From the NCBI GenBank assembly GCA_900542505.1, contig UQNV01000012.1, forward strand, positions 1-53,708: a stretch of DNA of 53,708 nt, in the 5' to 3' direction. Of the stretch, positions 16,850 to 26,864 are shown one piece after another. A program made the position numbers and the translations under genes. Source of the DNA: an uncultured Alistipes sp. (GTDB lineage: Bacteria; Bacteroidota; Bacteroidia; Bacteroidales; Rikenellaceae). Numbering within the stretch: position 1 is the stretch's first letter; the number at the start of each line of letters is the position of its first letter. The notes beneath the pieces are model-generated. The model did not search any database and was not told where the DNA came from. It saw nothing but the letters and a program-made list of their open reading frames with translations.

Positions 16850-18634
16850 TTACTGCTGAATCTTGACCAGCTGCTCGCGGTAGGCGTTCAGAATCCGCGA
16901 CTTGGAGATGAAGCCCAGGTAGTGGCCCTGCTTGTCCACCACGGGCAGCATCCACGTGTGCTTGTCCTCGAATTTCTGGAGCACGCTCTGGATGGCCTCA
17001 TGCTCCATGATGCGGTCGGGCGGGTCAATCATGTAGTGCGAAATGAGCGTGCCGTACTTTTCGCGCTTGAACATGTCCTCGCGCAGGTCGTCCAGCTGGA
17101 CGATGCCCTGCAGACGGCCGAAGTTGTCGATGACGGGGAAGATGTTGCGCCGCGCCGTCGAGATGATGTGGACGATGTCGCCCAGCGTGTAGTTCTCCTT
17201 GATGCGGTAGAAGTCGGTCTCCATCAGCTCGTCGAGCTTCAGGAAGACGAAGACCGACTGGTCCTTGTCGTGGGTGAGCAGCTCGCCCTTCTGGCGCAGC
17301 TGTTTGGTGTAGATGGAGTCGGGGTCGAGGTAATAGTTCACCGCAAAGGAGATGCAGGCCGTAATCATCAGCGGGATGAAGAGACCGTAGCCGTTCGACA
17401 GTTCGGCGATGAGGAAGATGGAGGTGAGCGGTGCGTTCATCACGCCGGCCATCACGCCGGCCATGCCCACGAGCGTGAACGAGACGAGCGAGACCTGCCA
17501 GTCGAAGAGCATGTTGCACAGCAGCGCGAGAATCGCCCCGGTGAAGGCGCCGACGAAAAGCGACGGTGCGAAGGTTCCGCCCACGCCGCCCGCCGCATTG
17601 GTCGAGGCCATGGCGATGACCTTGAAGAACATCGTGGCGATGACGAAGAGCAGCACCACCCAGTCGATGTTGCGGAAGCGGTAGAAGAGCGAATTGTCGA
17701 AGAGCGCCTGTGCGTTGCCGTGCATGAGCGATGTGAAGCCCTCGTAACCTTCGCCGTAGAGGGGCGGGAAGATGAAAATCAGGATGCCGAGCACGGCACC
17801 GCCGAGCATCCACTTCTTGTAGGGCTTGTCGATGCGCTTGAAGATGTTGCCCACGCGGGTGTTCATCGTGGTGAAGTACCATGCCATCAGTCCGCAGCAG
17901 ACGCCCAGCAGGATGAAGAGCGGAATCTGCCACAGTTCGAAGGCGTCGGCCGGCTGCAGCGTAACGGCCAGGATGGGGTCGAAGCCGCGCAGCATGAAGG
18001 CGAAGGTGGTGGCGGTGATGGAGGCGATGAGCAGCGGAATGACCGAGCCCGCGGTGATGTCGAGCATCAGGATTTCGAGCACGAAGACCACGCCCGTGAT
18101 GGGGGCCTTGAAGATGGCGGCCAGCGCCGCACCGGCACCGCAGCAGAGCAGCAGCGTGGTGTGCTTGTAGTTGAGGCGGGCGAGCCGTCCGACGTTCGAG
18201 CCGATGGCGGCGCCGGTCAGCACGATGGGGGCTTCGGGACCCACCGAACCGCCGAATCCGATGGTCGTGGCGCCGCCGACGACCGACGTCCAGCAGTTGT
18301 GGGCGGCGATGCGCGAGTTGCGGCGCGACATGGCGTAGAGTACGCGCGTGACTCCTTCGGAGATGTTGTCGCGGACGATGTACTTGACGAAGAGCGACGC
18401 CAGCACGATGCCCACCACCGGGTAGACCAGGAAGAGGAAGTGGGCGCTGTCGACCGGGAACCACCGCGTCAGCCCGTTCTTGATGGCGTAGAGCAGGATT
18501 TCGAAGAAATAGGTGCCCAGTCCGGCCAGCGCACCCACGATGACGGCCAGAAGCATCATCATCTGACGGTCGTTCAACCGTTTGGTGAGCTTCAGGAAGA
18601 GCAGGTAGATACGTTCCGGACGGAGTTTCCTCAT
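16850..18634 (-). CDS. CLC-family chloride transporter/channel with C-terminal CBS pair
   Basis: A 594-residue inner-membrane CLC protein (from MRKLRPERIYLLFLKLTKRL) with about 430 residues of membrane domain and two CBS domains (from about residue 460; MIDPPDRIMEHEAIQ begins the second). The gating glutamate is present as Glu134 in GSVGPEAPIVLTG, the GGTFAPSLFVGA filter loop is intact, and a Tyr equivalent to the central tyrosine lies in DPDSIYTKQL. The first filter loop is ISEGV instead of the standard GSGIP. The inner proton glutamate is replaced by Ile188 (FVLEILM). It starts 31 bases after trpS and is probably co-transcribed. Transport mode and anion are unknown. Confidence 0.93.
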   Translation of the reverse strand: MRKLRPERIYLLFLKLTKRLNDRQMMMLLAVIVGALAGLGTYFFEILLYAIKNGLTRWFPVDSAHFLFLVYPVVGIVLASLFVKYIVRDNISEGVTRVLYAMSRRNSRIAAHNCWTSVVGGATTIGFGGSVGPEAPIVLTGAAIGSNVGRLARLNYKHTTLLLCCGAGAALAAIFKAPITGVVFVLEILMLDITAGSVIPLLIASITATTFAFMLRGFDPILAVTLQPADAFELWQIPLFILLGVCCGLMAWYFTTMNTRVGNIFKRIDKPYKKWMLGGAVLGILIFIFPPLYGEGYEGFTSLMHGNAQALFDNSLFYRFRNIDWVVLLFVIATMFFKVIAMASTNAAGGVGGTFAPSLFVGAFTGAILALLCNMLFDWQVSLVSFTLVGMAGVMAGVMNAPLTSIFLIAELSNGYGLFIPLMITACISFAVNYYLDPDSIYTKQLRQKGELLTHDKDQSVFVFLKLDELMETDFYRIKENYTLGDIVHIISTARRNIFPVIDNFGRLQGIVQLDDLREDMFKREKYGTLISHYMIDPPDRIMEHEAIQSVLQKFEDKHTWMLPVVDKQGHYLGFISKSRILNAYREQLVKIQQ

Positions 18635-18665
18635 GGCATTCTGCGTTGCGCCTTTGCGGCAGTCA

Positions 18666-19959
<1,294 letters not shown>

Positions 19960-19972
19960 GCACTTTTACGGG

Positions 19973-20005
19973 CAAAAATACGAAAATCCGGATGCCGTAC
20001 CCAAA
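19973..20005 (-). promoter_or_regulatory. trpS promoter
   Basis: On the minus strand TTTG (20005-20002), a 21-bp spacer and TATTTTTG (19980-19973) match the Bacteroidota -33/-7 pattern. The -33 element lies two bases from the -33 element of the divergent oxyR promoter. Confidence 0.7.
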
Positions 20006-20007
20006 AA

Positions 20008-20039
20008 TTTGTGACATATAGATTTTTTTTATATTTTCG
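20008..20039 (+). promoter_or_regulatory. oxyR promoter
   Basis: TTTG (20008-20011), a 20-bp spacer and TATTTTCG (20032-20039, one mismatch to TAnnTTTG). The start codon follows 22 bases later. An OxyR bound here for autoregulation would also cover the trpS -33 element. Confidence 0.65.
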
Positions 20040-20061
20040 TATTCGCAAATAGAACTCCATT

Positions 20062-20955
20062 ATGACGATAATCCAGCTTGAATATCTGTTGGCCGTGGCC
20101 AACTGCGGCAGTTTTTCGCTTGCGGCCGAACATTGTTTCGTCACGCAGCCCTCGTTGAGCATGCAGGTCAAGTCGCTCGAGGAGGAGCTGGGCGTGGTGC
20201 TGCTCGACCGTTCGAAGAAACCCGTCATTCCGACCGAAGCGGGCGAGGTGGTGCTCGAACGGGCCCGCGAGACGCTGCGTGCCTATAATAACATCAAGGA
20301 GTCGGTGGCCGAGCTCAAGGGCGAGACGTCGGGCCGGCTGCGCCTGGGGGTTATCCCGACCATAGCGCCCTATCTGCTCCACAAGTTCATCCCGTCGTTC
20401 GTGCGCGACTATCCGAAGGTCGAGCTGGAGATTTCGGAGATGATAACGGCCGACATCGTCGACGCGCTGCGGCGCGACCGCATCGACGCGGCGCTGGTGG
20501 CCAGCGGCACCTGCGGCGAGGGCATTCTCGAGCAGGAGCTCTTCAACGACCGGTTCTATGCCTATGTTTCGCCCGAGAATCCGCTCTACGAACGTTCGAA
20601 CATCCGCATCGAGGATATCGACCTGCGCGACCTGGTGATTCTGAGCGCCGGCAACTGTATGCGCGACCAGATTATCGAACTCTGCCAGGCCAAGCGCGAC
20701 ATGCCGTCGCACTATTCGTTCGAATCGGGGTCGCTCGACACGCTGATGCGGATTGTCGACTGCACCTCCTGCCTGACGATTATCCCCGAGATGGCCATCG
20801 AGTACATCCCGGCCGACCATCGCGACCGGCTCAAGACGCTGGCCAAGGGGGCCACGTCGCGCAAAATCGCCGTGGCGGTGCGCCGCACCTACGTCAAGAG
20901 CTCGATTATCAAGGCCTTGACGCAGACGATTCTGGACAATGTCGCCAAGTCGTAG
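20062..20955 (+). CDS. oxyR: hydrogen peroxide sensor/regulator OxyR (LysR family)
   Basis: LysR-type regulator that turns on peroxide defence genes when two cysteines form a disulfide. The 297-residue protein has the N-terminal winged helix-turn-helix (FSLAAEHCFVTQPSLSMQVKSLE, about residues 18-40) and an effector domain. The sensing pair Cys199 and Cys208 is present in NCMRDQIIELC, at the same spacing as CLRDQAMGFC of E. coli OxyR. Other cysteines also occur (Cys15, Cys25, Cys151). It stands alone, diverges from trpS, and no catalase or peroxiredoxin gene lies in the window. Confidence 0.95.
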   Translation: MTIIQLEYLLAVANCGSFSLAAEHCFVTQPSLSMQVKSLEEELGVVLLDRSKKPVIPTEAGEVVLERARETLRAYNNIKESVAELKGETSGRLRLGVIPTIAPYLLHKFIPSFVRDYPKVELEISEMITADIVDALRRDRIDAALVASGTCGEGILEQELFNDRFYAYVSPENPLYERSNIRIEDIDLRDLVILSAGNCMRDQIIELCQAKRDMPSHYSFESGSLDTLMRIVDCTSCLTIIPEMAIEYIPADHRDRLKTLAKGATSRKIAVAVRRTYVKSSIIKALTQTILDNVAKS

Positions 20956-20958
20956 CGG

Positions 20959-20983
20959 CCGCCCGGAGGGTTCGGCCGGGCGG
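20959..20983 (+). terminator. GC-rich hairpin after oxyR
   Basis: CCGCCCGG (20959-20966) pairs with CCGGGCGG (20976-20983), four bases after the oxyR stop. No T run follows, so it is only a possible terminator. The remaining ~200 bases to the rsfS promoter are GC-rich and hold no gene I can support. Confidence 0.4.
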
Positions 20984-21182
20984 GGCCGGTGTGGCGCCCG
21001 GTGTGGCGCGGCCGCATGCCCGCTGCGGGGTTTCCGGACGCTTCGGTGAGCGGTGCGGCGATGGCCGGCGCCGTGTCCGCTGCCGCGTTTGTCGTGCCGC
21101 GCGGGCTGTTCGGCCGTCAGCTCCCGGCCTTTGCGGCGAAGTCTCCCGCGAGCTGTTCGGCCGCCCGATTTTGAGGCCCGGA

Positions 21183-21214
21183 TTGTGATATTTGAATTCT
21201 TATTCCTATCTTTG
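21183..21214 (+). promoter_or_regulatory. promoter of the rsfS-ftsH operon
   Basis: TTG (21183-21185), a 21-bp spacer and TATCTTTG (21207-21214) form a good Bacteroidota promoter. The rsfS ATG lies 26 bases further on. Confidence 0.75.
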
Positions 21215-21240
21215 CGAAGTTATAGACATCTACTTATTTT

Positions 21241-21591
21241 ATGGATAAACTGATTGAAACGATTGTCGGCGCGATTGAAGATAAAAAAGGCAAGAACATC
21301 GTATCGTTGGACCTGACGGGTTTCGACGGCGCGATTTGTTCGAAGTTTGTGGTCTGCAACGCCGACTCGACGACTCAGGTAGCCGCCATCGCCGCCGGTG
21401 TGGAGGAGAAGGTGCTCGAGAAGCTGGGCGAGAAGGTGTGGCGCATCGAAGGACAGCAGAATGCATTCTGGATTGCCATGGACTACGTCGACGTGGTGGT
21501 GCATATCTTCCAGACGGAGCTGCGCGACTTCTACCGACTGGAGGAGTTGTGGGCCGATGCGCCGATGACGCGATATGAATACGAAGAGTAA
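21241..21591 (+). CDS. rsfS: ribosomal silencing factor RsfS
   Basis: Binds ribosomal protein uL14 on the large subunit and blocks joining with the small subunit, which saves energy in starvation. The 116-residue protein has the DUF143/Iojap layout: MDKLIETIVGAIEDKKGKNIVSLDLTGFDG, the FVVCNADSTTQVAAIA segment with the conserved strand and helix, and the closing WIAMDYVDVVVHIFQTELRDFYRLEELW. It heads the operon and is followed nine bases later by ftsH. This rsfS-ftsH-cdsA order is, from general knowledge, common in Bacteroidota. Confidence 0.96.
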   Translation: MDKLIETIVGAIEDKKGKNIVSLDLTGFDGAICSKFVVCNADSTTQVAAIAAGVEEKVLEKLGEKVWRIEGQQNAFWIAMDYVDVVVHIFQTELRDFYRLEELWADAPMTRYEYEE

Positions 21592-21600
21592 CAGAACTTT

Positions 21601-23712
21601 ATGGCAAACGTACAAAACAGCAACAAACGTCCCAACATGAATATGCCCCGTCCCTCGTGGATGTGGATTTACGGAGTCATCGCCGTGATGATTCTGGGCT
21701 GGTACTTCCTTAACGGCGGCAGCGAAGCGCCGCTGCCGAGCGACTGGACGGTCGTCGAAAAGATGGTTGACCAGGGCGAAGTCGAGAAAATCAAGGTGGT
21801 GAACCGCGAGGAGGCCCAGGTCTATCTGAAGAAGGAGGCCATCGAGAAGTACCGCAACGACACGGAGAATGCCCTCTACCGCCATATGCCCGAGCAGGGT
21901 ATTCAGCTTACCTTCACCATCGGTTCGGTGGACTCCTTCCGCGAGGACCTGAAGGAGGCCGAGCAGCGCACCGGGACGGCAGTTCCCGTGGTATATGAGA
22001 ACCAGCGCAACACCTGGACCAACATTCTGGTGAACATCCTGCCGTGGGTGTTCATCGTCGGCGTGTGGATTTTCCTCATGCGCTCGATGGCGCGCGGAGG
22101 CGGTGCCGGCGGTGGCGGTATCATGAACGTGGGCAAGGCCAAGGCCCAGGTCTTCGACAAGGATAACGCCAAGCGCGTGACCTTCAAGGATGTGGCCGGT
22201 CTGGCCGAGGCCAAGGTCGAAATCATGGAAATCGTGGACTTCCTCAAGAAGGCCGACAAATACCGCGAACTGGGTGCCAAGATTCCGAAGGGTGCCCTTC
22301 TTGTAGGCCCTCCGGGAACGGGCAAGACGCTGCTGGCCAAGGCCGTGGCAGGCGAGGCCAACGTTCCCTTCCTCTCGATTTCGGGTTCGGACTTCGTCGA
22401 GATGTTCGTCGGAGTGGGCGCATCGCGCGTGCGCGACCTTTTCGAGCAGGCCAAGCAGAAGGCTCCCTGCATCGTCTTCATCGACGAAATCGACGCCATC
22501 GGCCGTGCGCGCGGCAAGAATGCCGGCTTCTCGGGCAACGACGAGCGCGAGAATACGCTCAACCAGCTGCTGACCGAGATGGACGGCTTCCAGACCAACA
22601 CGGGTGTCATCGTGCTGGCCGCCACCAACCGGGTCGACATCCTGGACAAGGCGCTGACGCGTGCCGGACGTTTCGACCGTCAGATTGAGGTGGGGCTGCC
22701 CGACGTCAACGAGCGCAAGGAGATTTTTGACGTCCACCTGCGTCCGCTCAGGCTCGACCCGCAGCTCGACCGCTCGTTCCTGGCGCGTCAGACTCCGGGA
22801 TTCTCGGGAGCCGACATCGCCAACGTCTGCAACGAGGCGGCGCTCATTGCCGCCCGCCACAACAAGAAGTTCGTCACGCGCGAGGATTTCCTCGCGGCCA
22901 TCGACCGCATCGTCGGCGGACTCGAGAAGCCCAACATGCCGATGACGCCCGAGGAGCGGCGCATTACGGCTATCCACGAGGCGGGCCATGCCGTGGTGAT
23001 GTGGTCGCTTTCGCAGTGCGACCCGGTGCTCAAGGTGACCGTCGTACCGCGCGGCCGCAGTCTCGGTGCTACGTGGTCGTCGCCCGACGAGGACCGCATC
23101 CATGTGACCAACGAGGCGTTGGCGGAGCGGCTTGCCGGTCTGCTCGGCGGCCGCATTGCCGAGGAGGTGAACTACCGCACGCTCGGAGTCGGTGCGCTGA
23201 ACGACCTGGAGCGCGCAACCAAGATGGCCTACGCGATGGTGACCTACTACGGCATGAGCCGGAAAATCGGCCCCATCAGCTATTACGATTCGACCGGTAC
23301 GCGCGATACCTTCACCAAACCTTTCAGCGAGCAGACGGCCCGCGACATCGATGAGGAGGTGCGCCGCATCGTCGAGGAGGCCTACGCCCGTGCCCGCGGC
23401 ATCATTGAGGCGAAGAACGCCCAAATCAACGCCATTGCCGACCTGCTGCTCGAGAAGGAGACCATCTACAGCGAGGACCTCGAGCAGATTCTGGGTCCCG
23501 CGGCGCAGAAGCCCCGCGATACGCAGTCCAAGGCCGACAAGTCCTCCGACGGGGCGGTGAAGGAATCGGACGCTTCCTCCGAACAGGGTGCTGCTGCACC
23601 GGCAGAGGGCGCTGCGGAGGGCTCTGCTACTGCTGCTGCGGACAGGAGCGCTTCGGCACCGCATGCCGCCGAGGCGGCCGACGGCGGAGCCGGAAAACCC
23701 TCGGAACATTAA
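21601..23712 (+). CDS. ftsH: ATP-dependent zinc metalloprotease FtsH
   Basis: Membrane-anchored AAA+ protease that extracts and degrades damaged membrane proteins and, in E. coli, sets the level of LpxC. The 703-residue protein has a first membrane helix ([18 protein letters not shown]), a periplasmic domain, a second helix ([15 protein letters not shown]), Walker A GPPGTGKT (~residue 237), Walker [12 protein letters not shown], the second region of homology, and the zinc site HEAGH (~residue 459). The last ~70 residues are an Ala/Ser/Gly/acidic tail of low complexity. cdsA follows after 18 bases. Confidence 0.98.
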   Translation: MANVQNSNKRPNMNMPRPSWMWIYGVIAVMILGWYFLNGGSEAPLPSDWTVVEKMVDQGEVEKIKVVNREEAQVYLKKEAIEKYRNDTENALYRHMPEQGIQLTFTIGSVDSFREDLKEAEQRTGTAVPVVYENQRNTWTNILVNILPWVFIVGVWIFLMRSMARGGGAGGGGIMNVGKAKAQVFDKDNAKRVTFKDVAGLAEAKVEIMEIVDFLKKADKYRELGAKIPKGALLVGPPGTGKTLLAKAVAGEANVPFLSISGSDFVEMFVGVGASRVRDLFEQAKQKAPCIVFIDEIDAIGRARGKNAGFSGNDERENTLNQLLTEMDGFQTNTGVIVLAATNRVDILDKALTRAGRFDRQIEVGLPDVNERKEIFDVHLRPLRLDPQLDRSFLARQTPGFSGADIANVCNEAALIAARHNKKFVTREDFLAAIDRIVGGLEKPNMPMTPEERRITAIHEAGHAVVMWSLSQCDPVLKVTVVPRGRSLGATWSSPDEDRIHVTNEALAERLAGLLGGRIAEEVNYRTLGVGALNDLERATKMAYAMVTYYGMSRKIGPISYYDSTGTRDTFTKPFSEQTARDIDEEVRRIVEEAYARARGIIEAKNAQINAIADLLLEKETIYSEDLEQILGPAAQKPRDTQSKADKSSDGAVKESDASSEQGAAAPAEGAAEGSATAAADRSASAPHAAEAADGGAGKPSEH

Positions 23713-23730
23713 CCTAAACCTGAAGACCTG

Positions 23731-24564
23731 ATGGGAGAAACGATGAAGAACCTTGTGGTGCGGACACTGAGCGGCCTGGTGCTGGTCGTCGTGATGCTGG
23801 GCTGCATCCTCTATTCGCAGTGGAGCTTCGGCGCGCTGCTCTTCGTGCTGCTTGTGGGTGGCATGCTCGAGTTCTACGGGCTGGCCCGCAAGCACGGCAA
23901 CGAACCGCAGACGGTCGTCGGCATTGTCGCCGGTGCGGTGCTTTTCGGCCTGAGTTTCGCCGTTACGGTAGGCGGGACGCACTCCGAACAGCTGACCGGT
24001 ATCGGTGTGGCCTTCCTGCTGCTGCTCCTGCCGCTCATGTTCATCTGCGAGCTCTATCGCCGTCAGCCGAATCCGATAGCCGGCATCGGCGCAACCCTCG
24101 GCGGTATTTTCTATGTGGCTTTCCCGCTGGCGCTCGTGTGCCATATCCCGACGATGTGGGGCGAGCGCGAACCGGTTCTGATGGTCTATTACCTCTTCAT
24201 GATTTGGGCCAACGACGTCTTTGCATATCTGGTGGGGATGGCCGTCGGCCGCAATCCGCTCTTCGAGCGCCTCTCGCCCAAGAAGACCTGGGAGGGATTC
24301 TTCGGCGGAGTGGCCGGCGCCGTGCTGGTCGGAGCCATCGGCAGCTGGCAGGTGGGAGGCTCGATGGCCGCATGGATTGGCCTTGCGCTGGTGGCAGCCG
24401 TGACCGGCGTGCTGGGAGACCTGGTCGAGTCGATGTTCAAGCGAGCTGCCGGCGTGAAGGATTCGGGCAACCTCATCCCGGGCCACGGAGGCGTGCTCGA
24501 CCGTTTCGATGCGTTGCTGCTGTCGGCTCCGTTCGTGACGGTATACCTTTATTATGTCATGTAA
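23731..24564 (+). CDS. cdsA: phosphatidate cytidylyltransferase
   Basis: Makes CDP-diacylglycerol from phosphatidate and CTP, the branch point of phospholipid synthesis. The 277-residue protein is a multi-pass membrane protein (hydrophobic stretches from VVRTLSGLVLVVVMLG on). It ends with the family signature: SPKKTWEGFFGG, then GDLVESMFKRAAGVKDSGNLIPGHGGVLDRFD. An alternative ATG lies four codons in. The next gene, psd, acts later in the same pathway, so this is a pathway-linked pair. Confidence 0.96.
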   Translation: MGETMKNLVVRTLSGLVLVVVMLGCILYSQWSFGALLFVLLVGGMLEFYGLARKHGNEPQTVVGIVAGAVLFGLSFAVTVGGTHSEQLTGIGVAFLLLLLPLMFICELYRRQPNPIAGIGATLGGIFYVAFPLALVCHIPTMWGEREPVLMVYYLFMIWANDVFAYLVGMAVGRNPLFERLSPKKTWEGFFGGVAGAVLVGAIGSWQVGGSMAAWIGLALVAAVTGVLGDLVESMFKRAAGVKDSGNLIPGHGGVLDRFDALLLSAPFVTVYLYYVM

Positions 24565-24596
24565 ACAGCGTTTCAACCGATTAATACGTTTCGAAG

Positions 24597-25274
24597 ATGA
24601 GAATCAACAAAGAGGGCTACAGAATCATCTGTTTCTCGGGCGTTTTCTGCCTGCTGTTGTGGTGGCTGATTTACCATCTGCTCGTCAACCATGCCAACAT
24701 CAGTGTCATGTGGCTGAGCGCCGTCCTGCTGCTGCTGTTCTGGTTTTTCATCGTGGCGTTCTTCCGCGAGCCGCGCCGCGTGCGTATCCATGACGCCGAT
24801 TTGGTCTTCGCCCCCTGCGACGGCCGCGTGGTGGTGACCGAGGTGGTGAGCGAGGACGAGTATCTTCGCAAGGAGATGCTCCAGATTTCGATTTTCATGT
24901 CCATCACCAACGTCCACATGAACTGGGTTCCCGTGGGCGGCGATGTCGAATACTTCAAGTATCATCCGGGTCGTTTCCTGGTGGCATGGCATCCCAAGTC
25001 CTCGACCGAGAACGAGCGTACGACGACCGTCGTGCAGATGGATTCGGGCCATCGGGTCCTCTTCCGCCAGATTGCGGGCCTCATCGCCCGGCGCATCGTC
25101 TCCTACATGAAGCCCGGCGAGCATGTCGAGCAGAACAGCGTTGCCGGATTCATCAAGTTCGGCTCGCGTGTCGATGTGCTTGTGCCGAAGGACAGCGAGC
25201 TGCTCGTCGAAATCGGCGACCCCGTCGTCGGTTCGCAGACGCCCATTGCCCGTCTGAAGTCGCACGTCGAATAA
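24597..25274 (+). CDS. psd: phosphatidylserine decarboxylase (short form)
   Basis: Converts phosphatidylserine to phosphatidylethanolamine in the inner membrane. The 225-residue proenzyme begins with two hydrophobic segments (ICFSGVFCLLLWWLIYHLLV; ISVMWLSAVLLLLFWFFIVAFF). It should cut itself at Gly189-Ser190 in FIKFGSRVDVLVP, the Ser becoming the pyruvoyl group. His residues of the SIFMSITNVHMNW segment are typical. The short form, without the long N-terminal region of E. coli Psd, is usual in this phylum. It starts 32 bases after cdsA. No pssA is in the window. Confidence 0.95.
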   Translation: MRINKEGYRIICFSGVFCLLLWWLIYHLLVNHANISVMWLSAVLLLLFWFFIVAFFREPRRVRIHDADLVFAPCDGRVVVTEVVSEDEYLRKEMLQISIFMSITNVHMNWVPVGGDVEYFKYHPGRFLVAWHPKSSTENERTTTVVQMDSGHRVLFRQIAGLIARRIVSYMKPGEHVEQNSVAGFIKFGSRVDVLVPKDSELLVEIGDPVVGSQTPIARLKSHVE

Positions 25275-25287
25275 ACCCCTCCCTGCG

Positions 25288-26394
25288 ATGGCCATAACCC
25301 AGCAGACGTTGCTCAAGTTTGTGGTCGGCGCCGCCATTACGGCCGCCGTCCTCTTTCTTGTGTGGTATTTCAGCTCCATCGTCGTCTACATCCTCGTGTC
25401 GGCCGTGCTGGCCGTCATGGGCAATCCGTTGGTGAAGCGTTTGGCCTGTATCCGCATCCGTGGGTGGCAGGTGCCCCGCTGGCTGGCGGCACTTGTGACG
25501 CTTGTGGTCATCTGGGTTGTACTGGCGGTGCTGTGCACGCTCTTCGTGCCGCTCGTCTTCCATAAAATCCAACAGCTGTCCGGCATTGACTTTGCGGCGG
25601 TCATGGACTCCATCGAAGAGCCCGTAGCGCGCATGCAGTATTACCTCGACGAACTCTTCGCCTTGCCCGAGAGCTTCTTCTCGCTTTCGGAGTCGCTCAG
25701 CGCCGGGCTGCGTTCGTTCGTCAATCTGGGGTCGCTCAACACGCTCTTTTCGTCGCTCTTCAACATCGTGCTTTCGTCGGTGGTGGCGATATTCTCCATT
25801 TCGTTCATCACCTTCTTCTTTCTCAAGGACGAGGGACTCTTCTATGCGATGGTCTCGGCGATGTTTCCCGAGCGTTACCACGAAAACATCATCCGGGCGC
25901 TCGACTCCGTTACGACGTTGCTGGCCCGTTACTTCACGGGCATCCTTTCCGAGAGCCTGCTGCTGACGATTGCCGTGTTGCTGGTGATGATGGCCTTCGG
26001 GATGAAGACGGCCGACGCCTGCTTCATCGGCCTGATTATGGGTGTGATGAACGTCGTGCCCTATGCCGGTCCGCTTATCGGCGGAATCATGGCTGTCTGC
26101 ATCGGCGTGATAACTCCCATCGAGGGGACGTCGGTCGGCCATACGGTGCTGGTGATTGTCGCATCGCTGCTGGTGCTCAAGGGACTCGATGACTTTGTCC
26201 TGCAGCCGACGCTCTATTCCGAGCGGGTCAAGGCCCATCCGCTCGAGGTCTTCATCGTGATTCTCATTGCCGGTTCGGTGGCCGGAATCCTCGGCATGCT
26301 GCTGGCCATTCCCTCCTATACCGTGCTGCGAGTCTTCGCCAAGGAGTTCTTCTCGCAGTTCAGCCTGGTGCGCAAACTGACCGAAAAAATCTGA
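25288..26394 (+). CDS. AI-2E family (PerM/YdiK-like) permease
   Basis: A 368-residue integral membrane protein of the family once named for autoinducer-2 export. Members include Na+/H+ antiporters and permeases of unknown substrate. It has the expected topology: paired N-terminal helices (FVVGAAITAAVLFLVWYFSSIVVYILVSAVLAV), a large soluble region (about residues 100-150), and C-terminal helices including FIGLIMGVMNVVPYAGPLIGGI, the most conserved family stretch. The end overlaps the riboflavin kinase start by one base (TGATG), so the two are translationally coupled. The substrate cannot be inferred. Confidence 0.9.
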   Translation: MAITQQTLLKFVVGAAITAAVLFLVWYFSSIVVYILVSAVLAVMGNPLVKRLACIRIRGWQVPRWLAALVTLVVIWVVLAVLCTLFVPLVFHKIQQLSGIDFAAVMDSIEEPVARMQYYLDELFALPESFFSLSESLSAGLRSFVNLGSLNTLFSSLFNIVLSSVVAIFSISFITFFFLKDEGLFYAMVSAMFPERYHENIIRALDSVTTLLARYFTGILSESLLLTIAVLLVMMAFGMKTADACFIGLIMGVMNVVPYAGPLIGGIMAVCIGVITPIEGTSVGHTVLVIVASLLVLKGLDDFVLQPTLYSERVKAHPLEVFIVILIAGSVAGILGMLLAIPSYTVLRVFAKEFFSQFSLVRKLTEKI

Positions 26395-26780
26395 TGGATA
26401 CGCTTGTTATCGAAGGTACGGTGGTGCATGGTCGTCAATTGGGGCGTAAGCTCGGTTTCCCGACCGCCAATCTTGCGGTTCCCGATACGCTGGAGGCTGC
26501 CGACGGAGTCTATCTCTCCGAGGCCGAAGTCGGCGGGATACGCTATGCGGCGATGTCGAATCTGGGCCGCAATCCCTCGGTCGGAGGTACGGAGCGGCGG
26601 CTGGAGAGCTATCTGTTCGGCTTCGAGGGCGAGTTGTACGGCCGGACGCTGCGAATTCGGCTGCTGGCCAGGTTGCGCGAGGAGCGCAAGTTCGCTTCGG
26701 TCGAGGAGCTGCAGCACCAAATCGAAACGGACCGCCGCGCCGCCGAGGCCTTCTTCGCCGCACGCGAGTCGGCGCAGTGA
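26394..26780 (+). CDS. stand-alone riboflavin kinase (flavokinase) domain
   Basis: Probably phosphorylates riboflavin to FMN. At 128 residues it matches only the C-terminal flavokinase half of the usual ~310-residue bifunctional RibF. The ATP/riboflavin-binding motif LGRKLGFPTANLAVP lies near residues 16-30. The GVYLSEAEV strand, NLGRNPSVGG and the catalytic Glu in RRLESYLFGF follow. The FAD synthetase domain is absent; the space upstream is filled by the permease gene, whose stop overlaps the ATG by one base. A full RibF may exist elsewhere in the genome. The gene is not a fragment as far as its domain is concerned. Confidence 0.9.
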   Translation: MDTLVIEGTVVHGRQLGRKLGFPTANLAVPDTLEAADGVYLSEAEVGGIRYAAMSNLGRNPSVGGTERRLESYLFGFEGELYGRTLRIRLLARLREERKFASVEELQHQIETDRRAAEAFFAARESAQ

Positions 26781-26864
26781 GGTGCGTCGTATCGGCAGGC
26801 CGGTGATGCCTCCGTCCTGCCCCGAAATGAAAAGCATATATTAAAAAGTATAAACCGATTAGTT

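Noticed and set aside
16620..16955. Gln/Ala/Val-rich frame across the end of the CLC gene and the PAS gene
   Set aside because: It overlaps two real genes in another frame and its only notable part is the short 9-bp repeat.
21220..24576. 1118-codon open frame opposite rsfS, ftsH and cdsA
   Set aside because: It runs across three clear genes on the other strand, so it reflects codon bias, not a gene.
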